A stretch of 51,007 bases of DNA from DATBVX01 sp035263105. GTDB taxonomy: Bacteria; Pseudomonadota; Gammaproteobacteria; Steroidobacterales; Steroidobacteraceae. The stretch lies in contig DATFRO010000087.1 of the NCBI GenBank assembly GCA_035263105.1, forward strand, positions 1 through 51,007. Reading direction: 5' to 3'. The translations under genes were made by a program, and so were the position numbers. Under the pieces are notes generated by a model. That model saw only the letters and a program-made list of their open reading frames with translations. It made no database searches and was not told the origin of the DNA. Positions 16,723-24,932 of the stretch are shown here, one piece after another; the first letter of the stretch is position 1; the number at the start of each line of letters is the position of its first letter.

Positions 16723-18429
16723 CTAGCGCGCCGGCACCATGCCGGGTTCGGCGTACGCGACTTCACCACCGATGATGGTCATGACGGCGTGCGCCTTGAG
16801 GATCTCGGCGTCCGGGATCGTCATGATGTCGGCGGACATCACGGTGAAGTCCGCCTGCTTGCCCACCTCGATGCTGCCACGCTCCTTCTCCATGAAGGCC
16901 GCGTACGCGGGCCCGATCGTGAACATCTTCAGCGCCTGCTCCCGCGATACCCGTTGCTCGCGATGCCAGTTGTCATCGGCAAACCCGTCGAGCGAGCGGC
17001 GCACGACGGCTGCATAGAACTCGATGATCGGATCGCCGCGCTCCACCGGCGCATCGCTTCCGCCGACCACGACCGCTTTCGAATCGAGGAGACTCCGCCA
17101 CGCGTAAGCGCCCACCAGGCGCTCGGGCCCGAGCCGGCTCGGCGCGAAGAACAGGTCACTGATGGCGTGCGAGGGCTGCATCGACGCGATGACGCCGAGC
17201 TGGTGAAAGCGCGGAATGTCGGCGGGATCGAGAATCTGCGCGTGCTCGATGCGCCAGCGCGGCTCGGCGACGCCGCGTTCGGCGACGGGGACCGCCCGGA
17301 ACGCCTGCTCGTAGAGGTCGAGCATGATGCGATTGCCGCGATCGCCGATCGCATGCGTCTCGACCTGGATGCCGCGACGCAAGGCCTTCACCAGCAACGT
17401 CAGGAGCTCGTCTTCCTTGTTCACGAGCAGACCGCGCGATCCCGGCGCATCGTTGTACGGCTTCAGCAGCGCGGCACCGCGTGATCCGAGACCGCCGTCG
17501 ATGTAGAGCTTGATCCCGCGCACGGTGAGATGGTCGTTGCATTCGCCGAGCACGGGCGCCTGTGCCAACAATCGCTCGGCCTCGGGTCCGGGGCCGCTCA
17601 CCGCATCGTAGACGCGCAGCTTGAGCCGGCCCTGCGCGCAGAGCTCGCGAAGGTAGTCGATCTCCTGCCAGCTGTTGCCCGGAATCTGCACCTGGGTCCA
17701 GCCGATGCGAACCTCCCGTTCGGCGCCCACCTCGAGTGCACGACGCAGATCCGCGTCGCTCGGCTTCGGCACGAGATCGAACACCAGCGCCATCGCGTTG
17801 TCGATGAGCATGCCGGTCGGCTCGCCCGCAGCGTCGCGCTCGATGCGTCCGCCCGAGGGATCCGGTGTGTTGCGATCGATCCCGGCCAGCGCGAGCGCGC
17901 GGCTGTTCACTACGGCGGCGTGACCGTCCGAACGACGCAGGAAGACGCCGCGATCACTGACGACCGCGTCGAGATCCTGGCGGCTGGGAAACTTCGACGG
18001 CGACCAATGCGTCTCGATCCAGCCGCGACCGCTGATCCATGCGCCCTGGTCGGTCTTCGCGCGCTCGGCCAGCCGACGCTGCAGGTCGGCGACACTGCTG
18101 GTGCCTTCCAGGTCGAAGGCGAACTCGCGAAACCCGATGCCGGCGAGATGCGCATGCGAATCGGTGAGGCCGGGAAGCACGGTTCGCCGTCCCAGATCGA
18201 CGAGCACAGCGTCTTTCGGGGCGCGTTGCCGCGCGCGCGCGTTCTCCCCGACGAAGGTGATGCGTCCATCGACGGCGACGATCGCTTGCGCGCGCGAGTT
18301 GTGCTGGTCCGCGGTGTAGACGTTGCCGTTCAGCAGCAGGAGCGATTGCGCCGCCAGCGGCGCCGCGATGAGGACAGTGGCTGCGAGGCAGGCCCGGAGA
18401 AAGCGAGCGCGCCGCGATCGCCGGCTCAT
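16723..18429 (-). CDS. Exported amidohydrolase, YtcJ/NfdA-like family
   Basis: The 568-residue protein starts with a Sec signal: Arg-rich MSRRSRRARF, a hydrophobic stretch to about residue 26, and cleavage likely after APLAAQ. The mature part is an amidohydrolase with the metal motif LTDSHAHLAG (H92, H94). It also has SDGHAAVVNS, GLGSRGAALL, the His of VETHAIGDRGN, RIEHAQILD and the late acidic GGSDAPVERGDP. Relatives hydrolyse N-formyl or N-acyl compounds, but most are uncharacterised; the substrate is unknown. The ATG at 18429 overlaps the M14 peptidase stop in an ATGA junction, so translation is coupled and the two may act in one peptide-scavenging path (inference). Confidence 0.9.
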   Translation of the reverse strand: MSRRSRRARFLRACLAATVLIAAPLAAQSLLLLNGNVYTADQHNSRAQAIVAVDGRITFVGENARARQRAPKDAVLVDLGRRTVLPGLTDSHAHLAGIGFREFAFDLEGTSSVADLQRRLAERAKTDQGAWISGRGWIETHWSPSKFPSRQDLDAVVSDRGVFLRRSDGHAAVVNSRALALAGIDRNTPDPSGGRIERDAAGEPTGMLIDNAMALVFDLVPKPSDADLRRALEVGAEREVRIGWTQVQIPGNSWQEIDYLRELCAQGRLKLRVYDAVSGPGPEAERLLAQAPVLGECNDHLTVRGIKLYIDGGLGSRGAALLKPYNDAPGSRGLLVNKEDELLTLLVKALRRGIQVETHAIGDRGNRIMLDLYEQAFRAVPVAERGVAEPRWRIEHAQILDPADIPRFHQLGVIASMQPSHAISDLFFAPSRLGPERLVGAYAWRSLLDSKAVVVGGSDAPVERGDPIIEFYAAVVRRSLDGFADDNWHREQRVSREQALKMFTIGPAYAAFMEKERGSIEVGKQADFTVMSADIMTIPDAEILKAHAVMTIIGGEVAYAEPGMVPAR

Positions 18430-19799
18430 GGTTTCATCTGCCGTGCGCGCAGGCAGCACTCCAGCAAACCCGCGGTGACCTCGCGCATGACCTTGCGCAT
18501 CTCATCGTACGGCGGGTGAAACGGCGTCACCGCGCGGCTCCGCCCCCACTCCATCGTGAACGCGATGATCTTGCCCTTTTTCGGATCGACCAGGTGGCGG
18601 CTGTAGGCATAGTCATCGGTCGACGCGGCGGTCGGATACAGGCCCACCGATTGCTGCACGCGATAGCGGCGGCCGCGCACGCGCTCGATCGCCGCGGCGA
18701 TGCACTCGCCCATGCGAACCGCCTTGCGCTGATCGGCGCGTGCGATGTGTTCGCGATACACGTCGTCGTGAATCAGGCCGCGCTTGCCATCGTACCTGCG
18801 GTTCCTGAAGTTCATGCGCGGATCGTGCGACTGGTTGTCGTCCGAGCCCCAGCTGTGAAGGATGGTTTCGCCGTAGCTGTGCAGGTCGATCAGGTAGCGG
18901 ATGTTCGGAAAGCGATCGAGAAGCCACATGACATTGCGTGTTTCGGGCTCGGATGCCTCGCGCGTGCCGACGTAGGTCTCGTAGTCGCCCGGATTGCGCG
19001 AACTCGCCACCGTCCCCGGCGCGAAGTAACGCTCGAAGCGCCACAGGAACGGAAAGTTGCGATTGAGGTCGACACCGATGGAGCGGTGACCGCGGCCGCG
19101 TGGCGCCGGGCGGCGGTTCTTCCGCCACATCGGGTGATGCTCCATGCTGAAGCGCCGGCCGTCGGGATTCACCTGCGGAAACAGCACCACGTCCATCTTG
19201 TCCACGATGCTGCGGATCTCGGCGGCACTGAAGCTCTTGCTGCCCAGACGCACACTCTTGCCGGTGCGATACGCACGCAGCAGCCGCATCGCAAAGTAGA
19301 CCAGGATGTCGGGGCTCCCCCATTCGCGGCCGTGGATGCCGCCGATGAAGCACACCGCCGGGCGGCGCTCGCCGCGGCGTGCGCCGATACGCACGGCATG
19401 ACAGCGACGCTTCTCCCACGTCAGGTTGGGCAGCGGGATGCGCTCCAGGTAGCCGCGGTGATTCTTCTCGCCGAGCGCAACGGCCTTCTCCACCTCGTCG
19501 GCGGTGAGGTATCCGCCGGCCCAGATGACATCACCATAGCGTCCGCTCTTCATGCGCGCGCCGACTGCGGCGCGCTCTTCCGCCTGGCGCTGCCGCGCGA
19601 GCGGATCGATCTTTTCGTGACGCTTGACGGCGTAGCCCTTGCGCTCCACCCAGCCGATCTTTTCCTCGGGCAGGTACGCATCGACCACGATGCCCTGCTT
19701 CGTCTCGCGATAGCCGACGACCACGACGCGGAACTTCGCACCGAGCGCCGTCAGGTGTCGCCGATCTCGCCCGGTGATGGAGACGTGGTAGAGGGCCAT
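18426..19799 (-). CDS. M14-family zinc carboxypeptidase
   Basis: This 457-residue protein has an N-terminal propeptide-like region (1-90) and a carboxypeptidase A-type domain. Zinc ligands are H156 and E159 in GGIHGREW and H307 in DLHSYGE. N246-R247 in DLNRNFP bind the substrate carboxylate, and E417 in FTMEWG is the catalytic base. The active site is complete. No signal peptide is visible from the ATG at 19799, which is odd for a family often secreted. That ATG lies only 17 bases after the tRNA-Ser CCA end and has no Shine-Dalgarno. A longer frame to 19928 reads through the tRNA and is rejected. Confidence 0.9.
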   Translation of the reverse strand: MALYHVSITGRDRRHLTALGAKFRVVVVGYRETKQGIVVDAYLPEEKIGWVERKGYAVKRHEKIDPLARQRQAEERAAVGARMKSGRYGDVIWAGGYLTADEVEKAVALGEKNHRGYLERIPLPNLTWEKRRCHAVRIGARRGERRPAVCFIGGIHGREWGSPDILVYFAMRLLRAYRTGKSVRLGSKSFSAAEIRSIVDKMDVVLFPQVNPDGRRFSMEHHPMWRKNRRPAPRGRGHRSIGVDLNRNFPFLWRFERYFAPGTVASSRNPGDYETYVGTREASEPETRNVMWLLDRFPNIRYLIDLHSYGETILHSWGSDDNQSHDPRMNFRNRRYDGKRGLIHDDVYREHIARADQRKAVRMGECIAAAIERVRGRRYRVQQSVGLYPTAASTDDYAYSRHLVDPKKGKIIAFTMEWGRSRAVTPFHPPYDEMRKVMREVTAGLLECCLRARQMKP

Positions 19800-19816
19800 G
19801 GGTGGAGTGTGGGAGT

Positions 19817-19908
19817 TGGCGGAGAGGGTGGGATTCGAACCCACGTGGGGCGCAATGCCCCCATCGCATTTCGAGTGCGCGCCGTTATGACCGCTTCGGT
19901 ACCTCTCC
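19817..19908 (-). tRNA. tRNA-Ser(CGA)
   Basis: The minus strand folds as a class II tRNA. Acceptor GGAGAGG (19902-19908) pairs with CCTCTCC, discriminator G, and CCA is encoded (19817-19819). The anticodon loop CTCGAAA gives anticodon CGA (19871-19873), reading UCG. A long variable arm and the T-loop GGTTCGAATCC are present, as expected for serine. The top anticodon-stem pair (27-43) appears to be G-A rather than a standard pair. The M14 peptidase gene starts 17 bases downstream on the same strand. Confidence 0.95.
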
Positions 19909-20025
19909 GCTGCTCCGAACCCCGGCAATGGATACGCAGCGCACGTTGTGTGCGACGCATACGGCGGACCCGGGGGCGGCGCGGTATTCTACATGAAGGC
20001 CGGATGGAAAGAGCCGCAGCGCTGA

Positions 20026-21453
20026 ATGTCGAATTTCGTCCTACAGCGTACGTCCGCGACCCAGTTCGCCGGTGCAGCCGTGCTGTGCCTGATGCTCGGC
20101 ACGTGCCAGCGCGCACCCTCGACGCTCGAGCAGATCCTGACGCTCGGCCAGCTGCGCGTCGTCACACGCAACAGCCCGACGGCGTACTACATCGGCGCGA
20201 ACGGCCCCGAGGGACCGGAGTACGACCTGGTGCGCCAGTTCGCCCATGAACTCGGCGTGGCGCTCTATATCTATACGGTGCCGGCCTTCGCCGACATTCG
20301 CGCGCAGCTCACGAGCGGCCGCGCGCATCTTGCTGCCGCCGGCCTCACCATCAACGACGCCTGGGGCGATTCCGTGATGTTCGGGCCGTCGTACCAGCAG
20401 GTGCGCCAGCACCTCATCTACCGGCAGGGCCGGCCGAAGCCGCGCTCGCTGCGCGAGATCAACGGCACGCGGCTCGAGATCACCGCCGGGAGCCCCCAGG
20501 CCGAGACGCTGCGGCTGGTACGCGAACGTCTCCCGACGCTCTCCTGGGTCGAGCGCCGGCGCGGTGATTCCGTCGAGCTGCTCGGCGATGTCGCCGACGG
20601 CGCCATCGACTACACCATCGTGGACTCGACCGAATTCGCGCTCGGGCGCAATTTCCACCAGGAAGTGCGGGTCGGGTTCGACCTGATGGCGGGCGAGTCG
20701 ATCGCCTGGGCGATGAACTCGCGCGACGCGAGCCTCGAGCAACGGGTGGATGACTTTTTCCGGCGCATGACCAGCGGCGGGCAACTGGCCGCCATCATGG
20801 ATCGTTACTACGGGCGGTCGGATCGCTTCGACTACGTGGGTGCGCGCGAATTCATCCGTGACGTGCAGGGGCTCCTGCCGACCTATCGCAAGTGGTTCGA
20901 AGAGGCGGCGGTGAAGATCGGCGAAGACTGGCGGCTCATCGCGGCCATCGGTTACCAGGAATCGCGCTGGGATCCGAACGCGATCTCACCCACCGGTGTG
21001 CGCGGCCTGATGATGCTCACCGAGGACACCGCCGAGCACCTCGGCGTTCCGGATCGCACCGACCCCTACCAGAGCATCATCGGCGGCGCGCGCTACTACG
21101 CACTGATCCGCTCCAAGATCCCGTCGCGCATCCCGGAGCCGGATCGCACGTGGCTCGCCCTCGCCGCCTACAACGTCGGCTTCGGCCATCTCGAAGACGC
21201 ACGCATTCTCACCAAGCTCCACCACCGCAATCCCGACTCCTGGCAGGACGTGCGCGCGTTCCTGCCACTGCTCGCGCAGGAATTTTGGTACACGCAGACG
21301 GAGCGCGGTTATGCGCGCGGCTGGGAGCCGGTGCGCTATGTCGACAACATCCGCAGCTACCTGGATATCCTCGAGTGGGTCGCCGCCGACAGCGGACCTA
21401 CGACCGCAGCCAACCAGGCGTCGGCCACACACGCCTCCGGTGCCGTAAACTAG
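20026..21453 (+). CDS. mltF: Membrane-bound lytic murein transglycosylase F
   Basis: MltF cleaves peptidoglycan glycan strands to anhydromuropeptides at the outer-membrane side of the wall. The 475-residue protein has a signal with lipobox LGTC (C27), where Thr at -1 is uncommon. A solute-binding-protein-like regulatory domain spans about 40-265, and a C-terminal SLT domain carries catalytic E312 in GYQESRWDPNA, then TGVRGLMMLT and LAAYNVGFGH. The E. coli enzyme uses E314. The upstream gap of 117 bases to the tRNA holds no strong promoter; a TATTCT at 19985-19990 is a weak candidate. pyrF follows after six bases. Confidence 0.95.
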   Translation: MSNFVLQRTSATQFAGAAVLCLMLGTCQRAPSTLEQILTLGQLRVVTRNSPTAYYIGANGPEGPEYDLVRQFAHELGVALYIYTVPAFADIRAQLTSGRAHLAAAGLTINDAWGDSVMFGPSYQQVRQHLIYRQGRPKPRSLREINGTRLEITAGSPQAETLRLVRERLPTLSWVERRRGDSVELLGDVADGAIDYTIVDSTEFALGRNFHQEVRVGFDLMAGESIAWAMNSRDASLEQRVDDFFRRMTSGGQLAAIMDRYYGRSDRFDYVGAREFIRDVQGLLPTYRKWFEEAAVKIGEDWRLIAAIGYQESRWDPNAISPTGVRGLMMLTEDTAEHLGVPDRTDPYQSIIGGARYYALIRSKIPSRIPEPDRTWLALAAYNVGFGHLEDARILTKLHHRNPDSWQDVRAFLPLLAQEFWYTQTERGYARGWEPVRYVDNIRSYLDILEWVAADSGPTTAANQASATHASGAVN

Positions 21454-21459
21454 GCGCCC

Positions 21460-22278
21460 ATGCCGACATTCGCCGCGAAGATCGACAAGGCCTGGTCACA
21501 CGCTAACAGCATGCTGTGCGTCGGGCTCGATCCGGACCCGGAACGCTTCCCGCCGACATTCAAGGGACCGCGCGCGATCTATCGCTTCAACCGGATGGTG
21601 ATCGACGCGACCGCGGACCTGGTGTGCGCCTACAAGCCGCAGATCGCCTACTACAGCGCGTGCGCCGCCGAGACGGACCTGGAGCTCACCATCGCGTACA
21701 TCCGCGCCCGCGCGCCGCACGCACTCGTGATCCTCGATGCGAAACGCGGCGACATCGCCAGCACCGCCGCGATGTACGCGCGCGAAGCATTCGATCGCTA
21801 CGATGCGGACGCGGTGACGGTGAATCCGTTCATGGGAATGGATTGCGTGGAGCCTTTCCTGGAGCGGCCGAATCGCGCCGCCATCCTGCTCTGCAAGACC
21901 TCCAACCCCGGTTCATCCCTCATCCAGCACCAGAGGATGGGCCAGCGCCTGGTCTATGAAACCATCGCCGAACTCGCCGAGCAGGCGTGGAAGAAGTCCG
22001 GCAACGCGATGATCCTGGTGGGCGCGACGTTCGTGGAAGAGATGCTCGCCATACGCAAGATTGCGCCGACGATCCCCTTCCTCGTGCCCGGTATCGGTCA
22101 GCAACAGGGCGATGTGCGCAAAGTCCTGGAGAATGGGACTGATGCCACCGGTCGTGGGTTGGTGATCTCCTCGTCGCGCTCGATCACCTACGCCGGCGAT
22201 GGTGGCACAGCCGCGGTGCGCGCGGCCGCCACCGAAACGGCGGAAAAAATCCGCCTCGCCGCAACCGCGCCGGCGTAG
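21460..22278 (+). CDS. pyrF: Orotidine 5'-phosphate decarboxylase, type 2
   Basis: PyrF decarboxylates OMP to UMP, the last step of de novo pyrimidine synthesis. The 272-residue sequence is the longer type 2 form rather than the 230-residue enterobacterial type 1. The catalytic charged array is D93-K95-D98 in ILDAKRGDIA. MLCVGLDPDPERF lies near the N-terminus, LLCKTSNPGS in the middle and FLVPGIGQQQGD near the phosphate site. The start at 21460 follows mltF by only six bases, so both are probably one transcript although functionally unrelated. Its 3' end converges on tadA with a short hairpin between them. Confidence 0.96.
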   Translation: MPTFAAKIDKAWSHANSMLCVGLDPDPERFPPTFKGPRAIYRFNRMVIDATADLVCAYKPQIAYYSACAAETDLELTIAYIRARAPHALVILDAKRGDIASTAAMYAREAFDRYDADAVTVNPFMGMDCVEPFLERPNRAAILLCKTSNPGSSLIQHQRMGQRLVYETIAELAEQAWKKSGNAMILVGATFVEEMLAIRKIAPTIPFLVPGIGQQQGDVRKVLENGTDATGRGLVISSSRSITYAGDGGTAAVRAAATETAEKIRLAATAPA

Positions 22279-22280
22279 CG

Positions 22281-22301
22281 CACTCTCGGGACTACGGAGT
22301 G
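22281..22301. terminator. Possible weak bidirectional hairpin between pyrF and tadA
   Basis: CACTC (22281-22285) and GAGTG (22297-22301) form a five-base-pair stem with an 11-base loop, placed across the 13-base gap between two convergent genes and running into the end of tadA. There is no T-tract and the stem is short, so termination is only a suggestion from position. Confidence 0.2.
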
Positions 22302-22771
22302 TCGCGCCTGCGCTCGAAGAATCCGCGCAGCAAAGCTCCGCATTCATCCGCCAGCACGCCGCCGAACGCATCGATGCGGTGGTTGAGCGCGGGCGCGTTC
22401 ACGAGGTTGAAAGCGCTGCCGGCCGCGCCGACGCGCGGGTCCCAGGCGCCGAACACCAGCCGGCTGATGCGCGCGTGCACCATGGCCGCGGCGCACATGG
22501 CGCAGGGCTCGAGCGTCACGTAGAGAGTGGTGCCGCTCAGACGATAACTGTTGAGCGCCCGCGCGCCCGCACGAATCGCTTCGATCTCGGCGTGCGCCGT
22601 CGGGTCCTGGCCGGCGATCGGGCGGTTCCAGCCCTCGGCGACGATGCGACCGTCCTTCACCAGGACGGCACCGACCGGCACTTCGCCTTCCTCCTGCGCG
22701 CGCGAGGCCAGTTCCAATGCGCGTGCCATGAAATCGCGATCGCTGTTACCGGTCAAAGGTCGGAACTCCAT
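22292..22771 (-). CDS. tadA: tRNA adenosine(34) deaminase
   Basis: TadA converts A34 to inosine in the wobble position of tRNA-Arg(ACG). The 159-residue protein is a typical cytidine/deoxycytidylate deaminase-fold enzyme. Zinc ligands are H60 (with E62 as proton shuttle) in TAHAEIEAI and C90/C93 in LEPCAMCAAAM. The EVPVGAVLV strand and the NSYRLSGTTLYVTLEPC core are in place. Its ATG at 22771 directly abuts the TGA of the DUF2269 gene. In many gammaproteobacteria tadA lies close to guaBA; here three genes separate them. Identity is firm. Confidence 0.96.
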   Translation of the reverse strand: MEFRPLTGNSDRDFMARALELASRAQEEGEVPVGAVLVKDGRIVAEGWNRPIAGQDPTAHAEIEAIRAGARALNSYRLSGTTLYVTLEPCAMCAAAMVHARISRLVFGAWDPRVGAAGSAFNLVNAPALNHRIDAFGGVLADECGALLRGFFERRRDTP

Positions 22772-23245
22772 TCACGCGCCGGGCTTGGTGACCATCAGGT
22801 AGAAGATGATGAGTACGCCGAGGAATGCGGGCCACCCCAGCGCGAACCACCACCGATAGCAACGCGAGTATGCGGGCGGCAGAGCGGTCCCGTCGCGCGC
22901 CGCCTGCAGCGCCAGGTCGCGCATGCGGACCTGCAGCCACACGACCGGCAGCCAGCAGCACCCGACCAGGAGGTATAGCACCACGGACCAGCGCAACCAG
23001 GGCAGCGCAAGCGCGTAACCGGCGATGCGTGCCATCGCCAGGCCGGTGACCGGCTGCAAGACGACCGCGCTCGCCGTGAATATGGCGTCGGCGACGACCA
23101 CGTCGCGCCCGACCGCCGCGATGATGCGCACGTCGCGGGGCCGATGTGCGCGGATGAAGAAGAAGGCGATGCCGGCGCCCATGCCGAACAGCACGGTCGA
23201 CGACACGATGTGCGTCCACTTGAGCCACAGGTAGAGCTCGCTCAC
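22772..23245 (-). CDS. DUF2269-like integral membrane protein
   Basis: The 157-residue product has four predicted membrane helices, at about 8-31, 50-72, 84-106 and 134-152. Short loops and conserved-looking features include WLKWTHIVSSTVLFG at the start and ASAVVLQPVTGLAM in helix 2. This is the pattern of DUF2269 small membrane proteins, whose function is unknown; the histidine in helix 1 could bind a cofactor but that is speculative. I start at the GTG at 23245, which overlaps the upstream TGA by four bases (GTGA); the longer frame from 23281 has no support. It is translationally coupled to the saccharopine-dehydrogenase-like gene and abuts tadA. Confidence 0.75.
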   Translation of the reverse strand: MSELYLWLKWTHIVSSTVLFGMGAGIAFFFIRAHRPRDVRIIAAVGRDVVVADAIFTASAVVLQPVTGLAMARIAGYALALPWLRWSVVLYLLVGCCWLPVVWLQVRMRDLALQAARDGTALPPAYSRCYRWWFALGWPAFLGVLIIFYLMVTKPGA

Positions 23246-24330
23246 GCCGCCTCCTCTGCGGTGCGGGTGGTGATCTTCCACTCTGCGAACGCCGGCGCAA
23301 ACTCGGGAAGCGTGAGAAAACCGGTGCAGGCGAAGGCCCCCGCCTTGAACGGATCTCGCGAAGCCATCCGCCGCGCGAGGAGGATGGCCGGGATACAGGG
23401 AATCTCAGGGCCGTCCATGGCGGGTACCGTGAGATGCCACGTTCGCCGCAGGCGCTGGCCATTGCGATCGCCGACGACGCGCACACTCATGCCACCCAGC
23501 TCTCCAGCCCTCGCGTCGAAGCGGTGAGCCAGGTCACTCAGTTGCAACGCCCAGCGATCGACCGGCAGCGGCAGACCGATCCGTCGCACCGCGGCCAGCT
23601 TCCAGAGAGCCAGGTGCTGAATCGCAAACTCCAGGGCGGCGTGGAATCTCACGGTCCGAACGCCCGGATAGCGAGCCGGGAACAGCTCGAGATCCGGGAC
23701 ATCGCAAGCGGCAGCGAACCTGTCGCCGCAATCGAGCCGGACCCTGCGCAGGTCCATCCATCCCCAGCTTCGCGTCCAGCGGCCCTCACGCCACACGGGA
23801 ATGGGACGACCGAGGTAGCTGAATACCCCCGCGAGTGTGGCCCGACCGCGCGGCGCCCGCTGCCCGGGTGCGATGACGACGTCAATCGAGTCGATGCCGG
23901 TCAAGTCTTGCTTCAGCTCGTCGACCACCGCTGACGAGAGCGCGGGCAGCGTGCTCGCGCCGCAGATCGCGACTCTGTCTGCCCGAAGCGCCGCGCCATG
24001 CACGCACGCTGCGAAATCCGCGACGAACTGACGACCGTCGGCAAGATCGAGGTAGTGCGCGCCTGCCGCAAGCGTCGTCTGCGCCACCGCGTAATCCTGC
24101 CCCTGGAATGGGCCGACACAATGGATGACCAGTCCTGGCGAGAGGCTACGAAGTTGCGATGCAAAGCCGGAAGACTTGATGTCGAGCGTTACGCTGGCAA
24201 CTTCCTCGGCTCCGGAGATCGGCACACGCCGCCGCCCCGCCACCAGAAGCTCGATGTTCGGATCATCCCGCAGCGCTCGCGTGATGCGTGCTCCAAAGTT
24301 CCCGGCTCCGCCCAGTACGACTACGCGCAT
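23242..24330 (-). CDS. Saccharopine dehydrogenase-like NAD(P)-binding protein
   Basis: This 362-residue protein begins with a Rossmann dinucleotide motif GGAGNFG at residues 7-13. The saccharopine dehydrogenase NADP-binding pattern follows: VIHCVGPFQGQDY, AAGAHYLDLADGR and CGASTLPALSSAV. The C-terminal half is divergent and has no clear catalytic signature. Relatives include membrane-associated trans-acting enoyl reductase-like proteins and saccharopine reductases, so substrate cannot be assigned. No transmembrane helix is evident. It lies 17 bases after a small membrane protein gene and overlaps the next membrane gene by four bases. The trio may work at the membrane (inference). Confidence 0.8.
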   Translation of the reverse strand: MRVVVLGGAGNFGARITRALRDDPNIELLVAGRRRVPISGAEEVASVTLDIKSSGFASQLRSLSPGLVIHCVGPFQGQDYAVAQTTLAAGAHYLDLADGRQFVADFAACVHGAALRADRVAICGASTLPALSSAVVDELKQDLTGIDSIDVVIAPGQRAPRGRATLAGVFSYLGRPIPVWREGRWTRSWGWMDLRRVRLDCGDRFAAACDVPDLELFPARYPGVRTVRFHAALEFAIQHLALWKLAAVRRIGLPLPVDRWALQLSDLAHRFDARAGELGGMSVRVVGDRNGQRLRRTWHLTVPAMDGPEIPCIPAILLARRMASRDPFKAGAFACTGFLTLPEFAPAFAEWKITTRTAEEAA

Positions 24331-24347
24331 GGTGGCCCGTGACCCGG

Positions 24348-24929
24348 TCAGTTGATCGAATAGGGTGCGTAGTGATACGCCAGGATGACGAACAGTAAGG
24401 CCAGTCCGCCGTAGTGCACTACCCGCGGCTTCAGGAGTACGAGTAGAAATGAAATTGCGAATGGACCGGCCAGGTCGATGAGTATCCTCCCGAGATATTG
24501 CTGCGGGAGAGGAAAGCCGACGAAGTAGAGTCCGTGAGCCAGGTAGCCGAACTGGAACAAAGTCATCAGGGTCCAGAAGTAGCGCCGGTTCGCCGCGTAG
24601 AACTCGCGCAGGTTCCCCTGTTCCTGCGGATCGTCAGGCAGGCTGGCCGCGGCGATCAGGAACAACACGAATAGGCTGGCCACGAGCGTCAGGTAGAAGA
24701 AGAACCGCCGCGTCTCGGCAAAGTTGCGCACGCCCCAGATGTCGAACCACATCCCGATGGCGATGCAGAGCGCGTACACCGCCGCCAGCAACGTGAGCGG
24801 ATCCCATACGATCGGCGTCTTGCTGCGGATCAGACGATGGAAACTGGTGGCGATGTCGGCGACAGCGAGACCGATGAGAACGGCGAACAGACCCAGCGCG
24901 TACTCGAAGGCACGAATCTCGGGCGTCAT
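24348..24929 (-). CDS. Hypothetical multi-pass membrane protein
   Basis: I do not recognise this 193-residue family. Five to six hydrophobic helices are visible, at about 8-30, 43-63, 75-98, 117-138 and 148-188. They are separated by short charged loops such as HRLIRSK and PDDPQEQGNLREFYAANRRYF. By eye the DNA is less GC-rich than its neighbours, with more A/T at third positions, which may point to a later arrival. The ATG at 24929 follows the guaA stop after three bases, with GGGAA upstream, so it is expressed with guaBA. The saccharopine-like gene follows 17 bases later. Function is unknown. Confidence 0.7.
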   Translation of the reverse strand: MTPEIRAFEYALGLFAVLIGLAVADIATSFHRLIRSKTPIVWDPLTLLAAVYALCIAIGMWFDIWGVRNFAETRRFFFYLTLVASLFVLFLIAAASLPDDPQEQGNLREFYAANRRYFWTLMTLFQFGYLAHGLYFVGFPLPQQYLGRILIDLAGPFAISFLLVLLKPRVVHYGGLALLFVILAYHYAPYSIN

Positions 24930-24932
24930 CCG

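Noticed and set aside
18516..20249. 577-codon open frame antisense to the M14 peptidase and through the tRNA
   Set aside because: It crosses a tRNA gene and opposes a peptidase with all catalytic residues; the composition is shadow-like.
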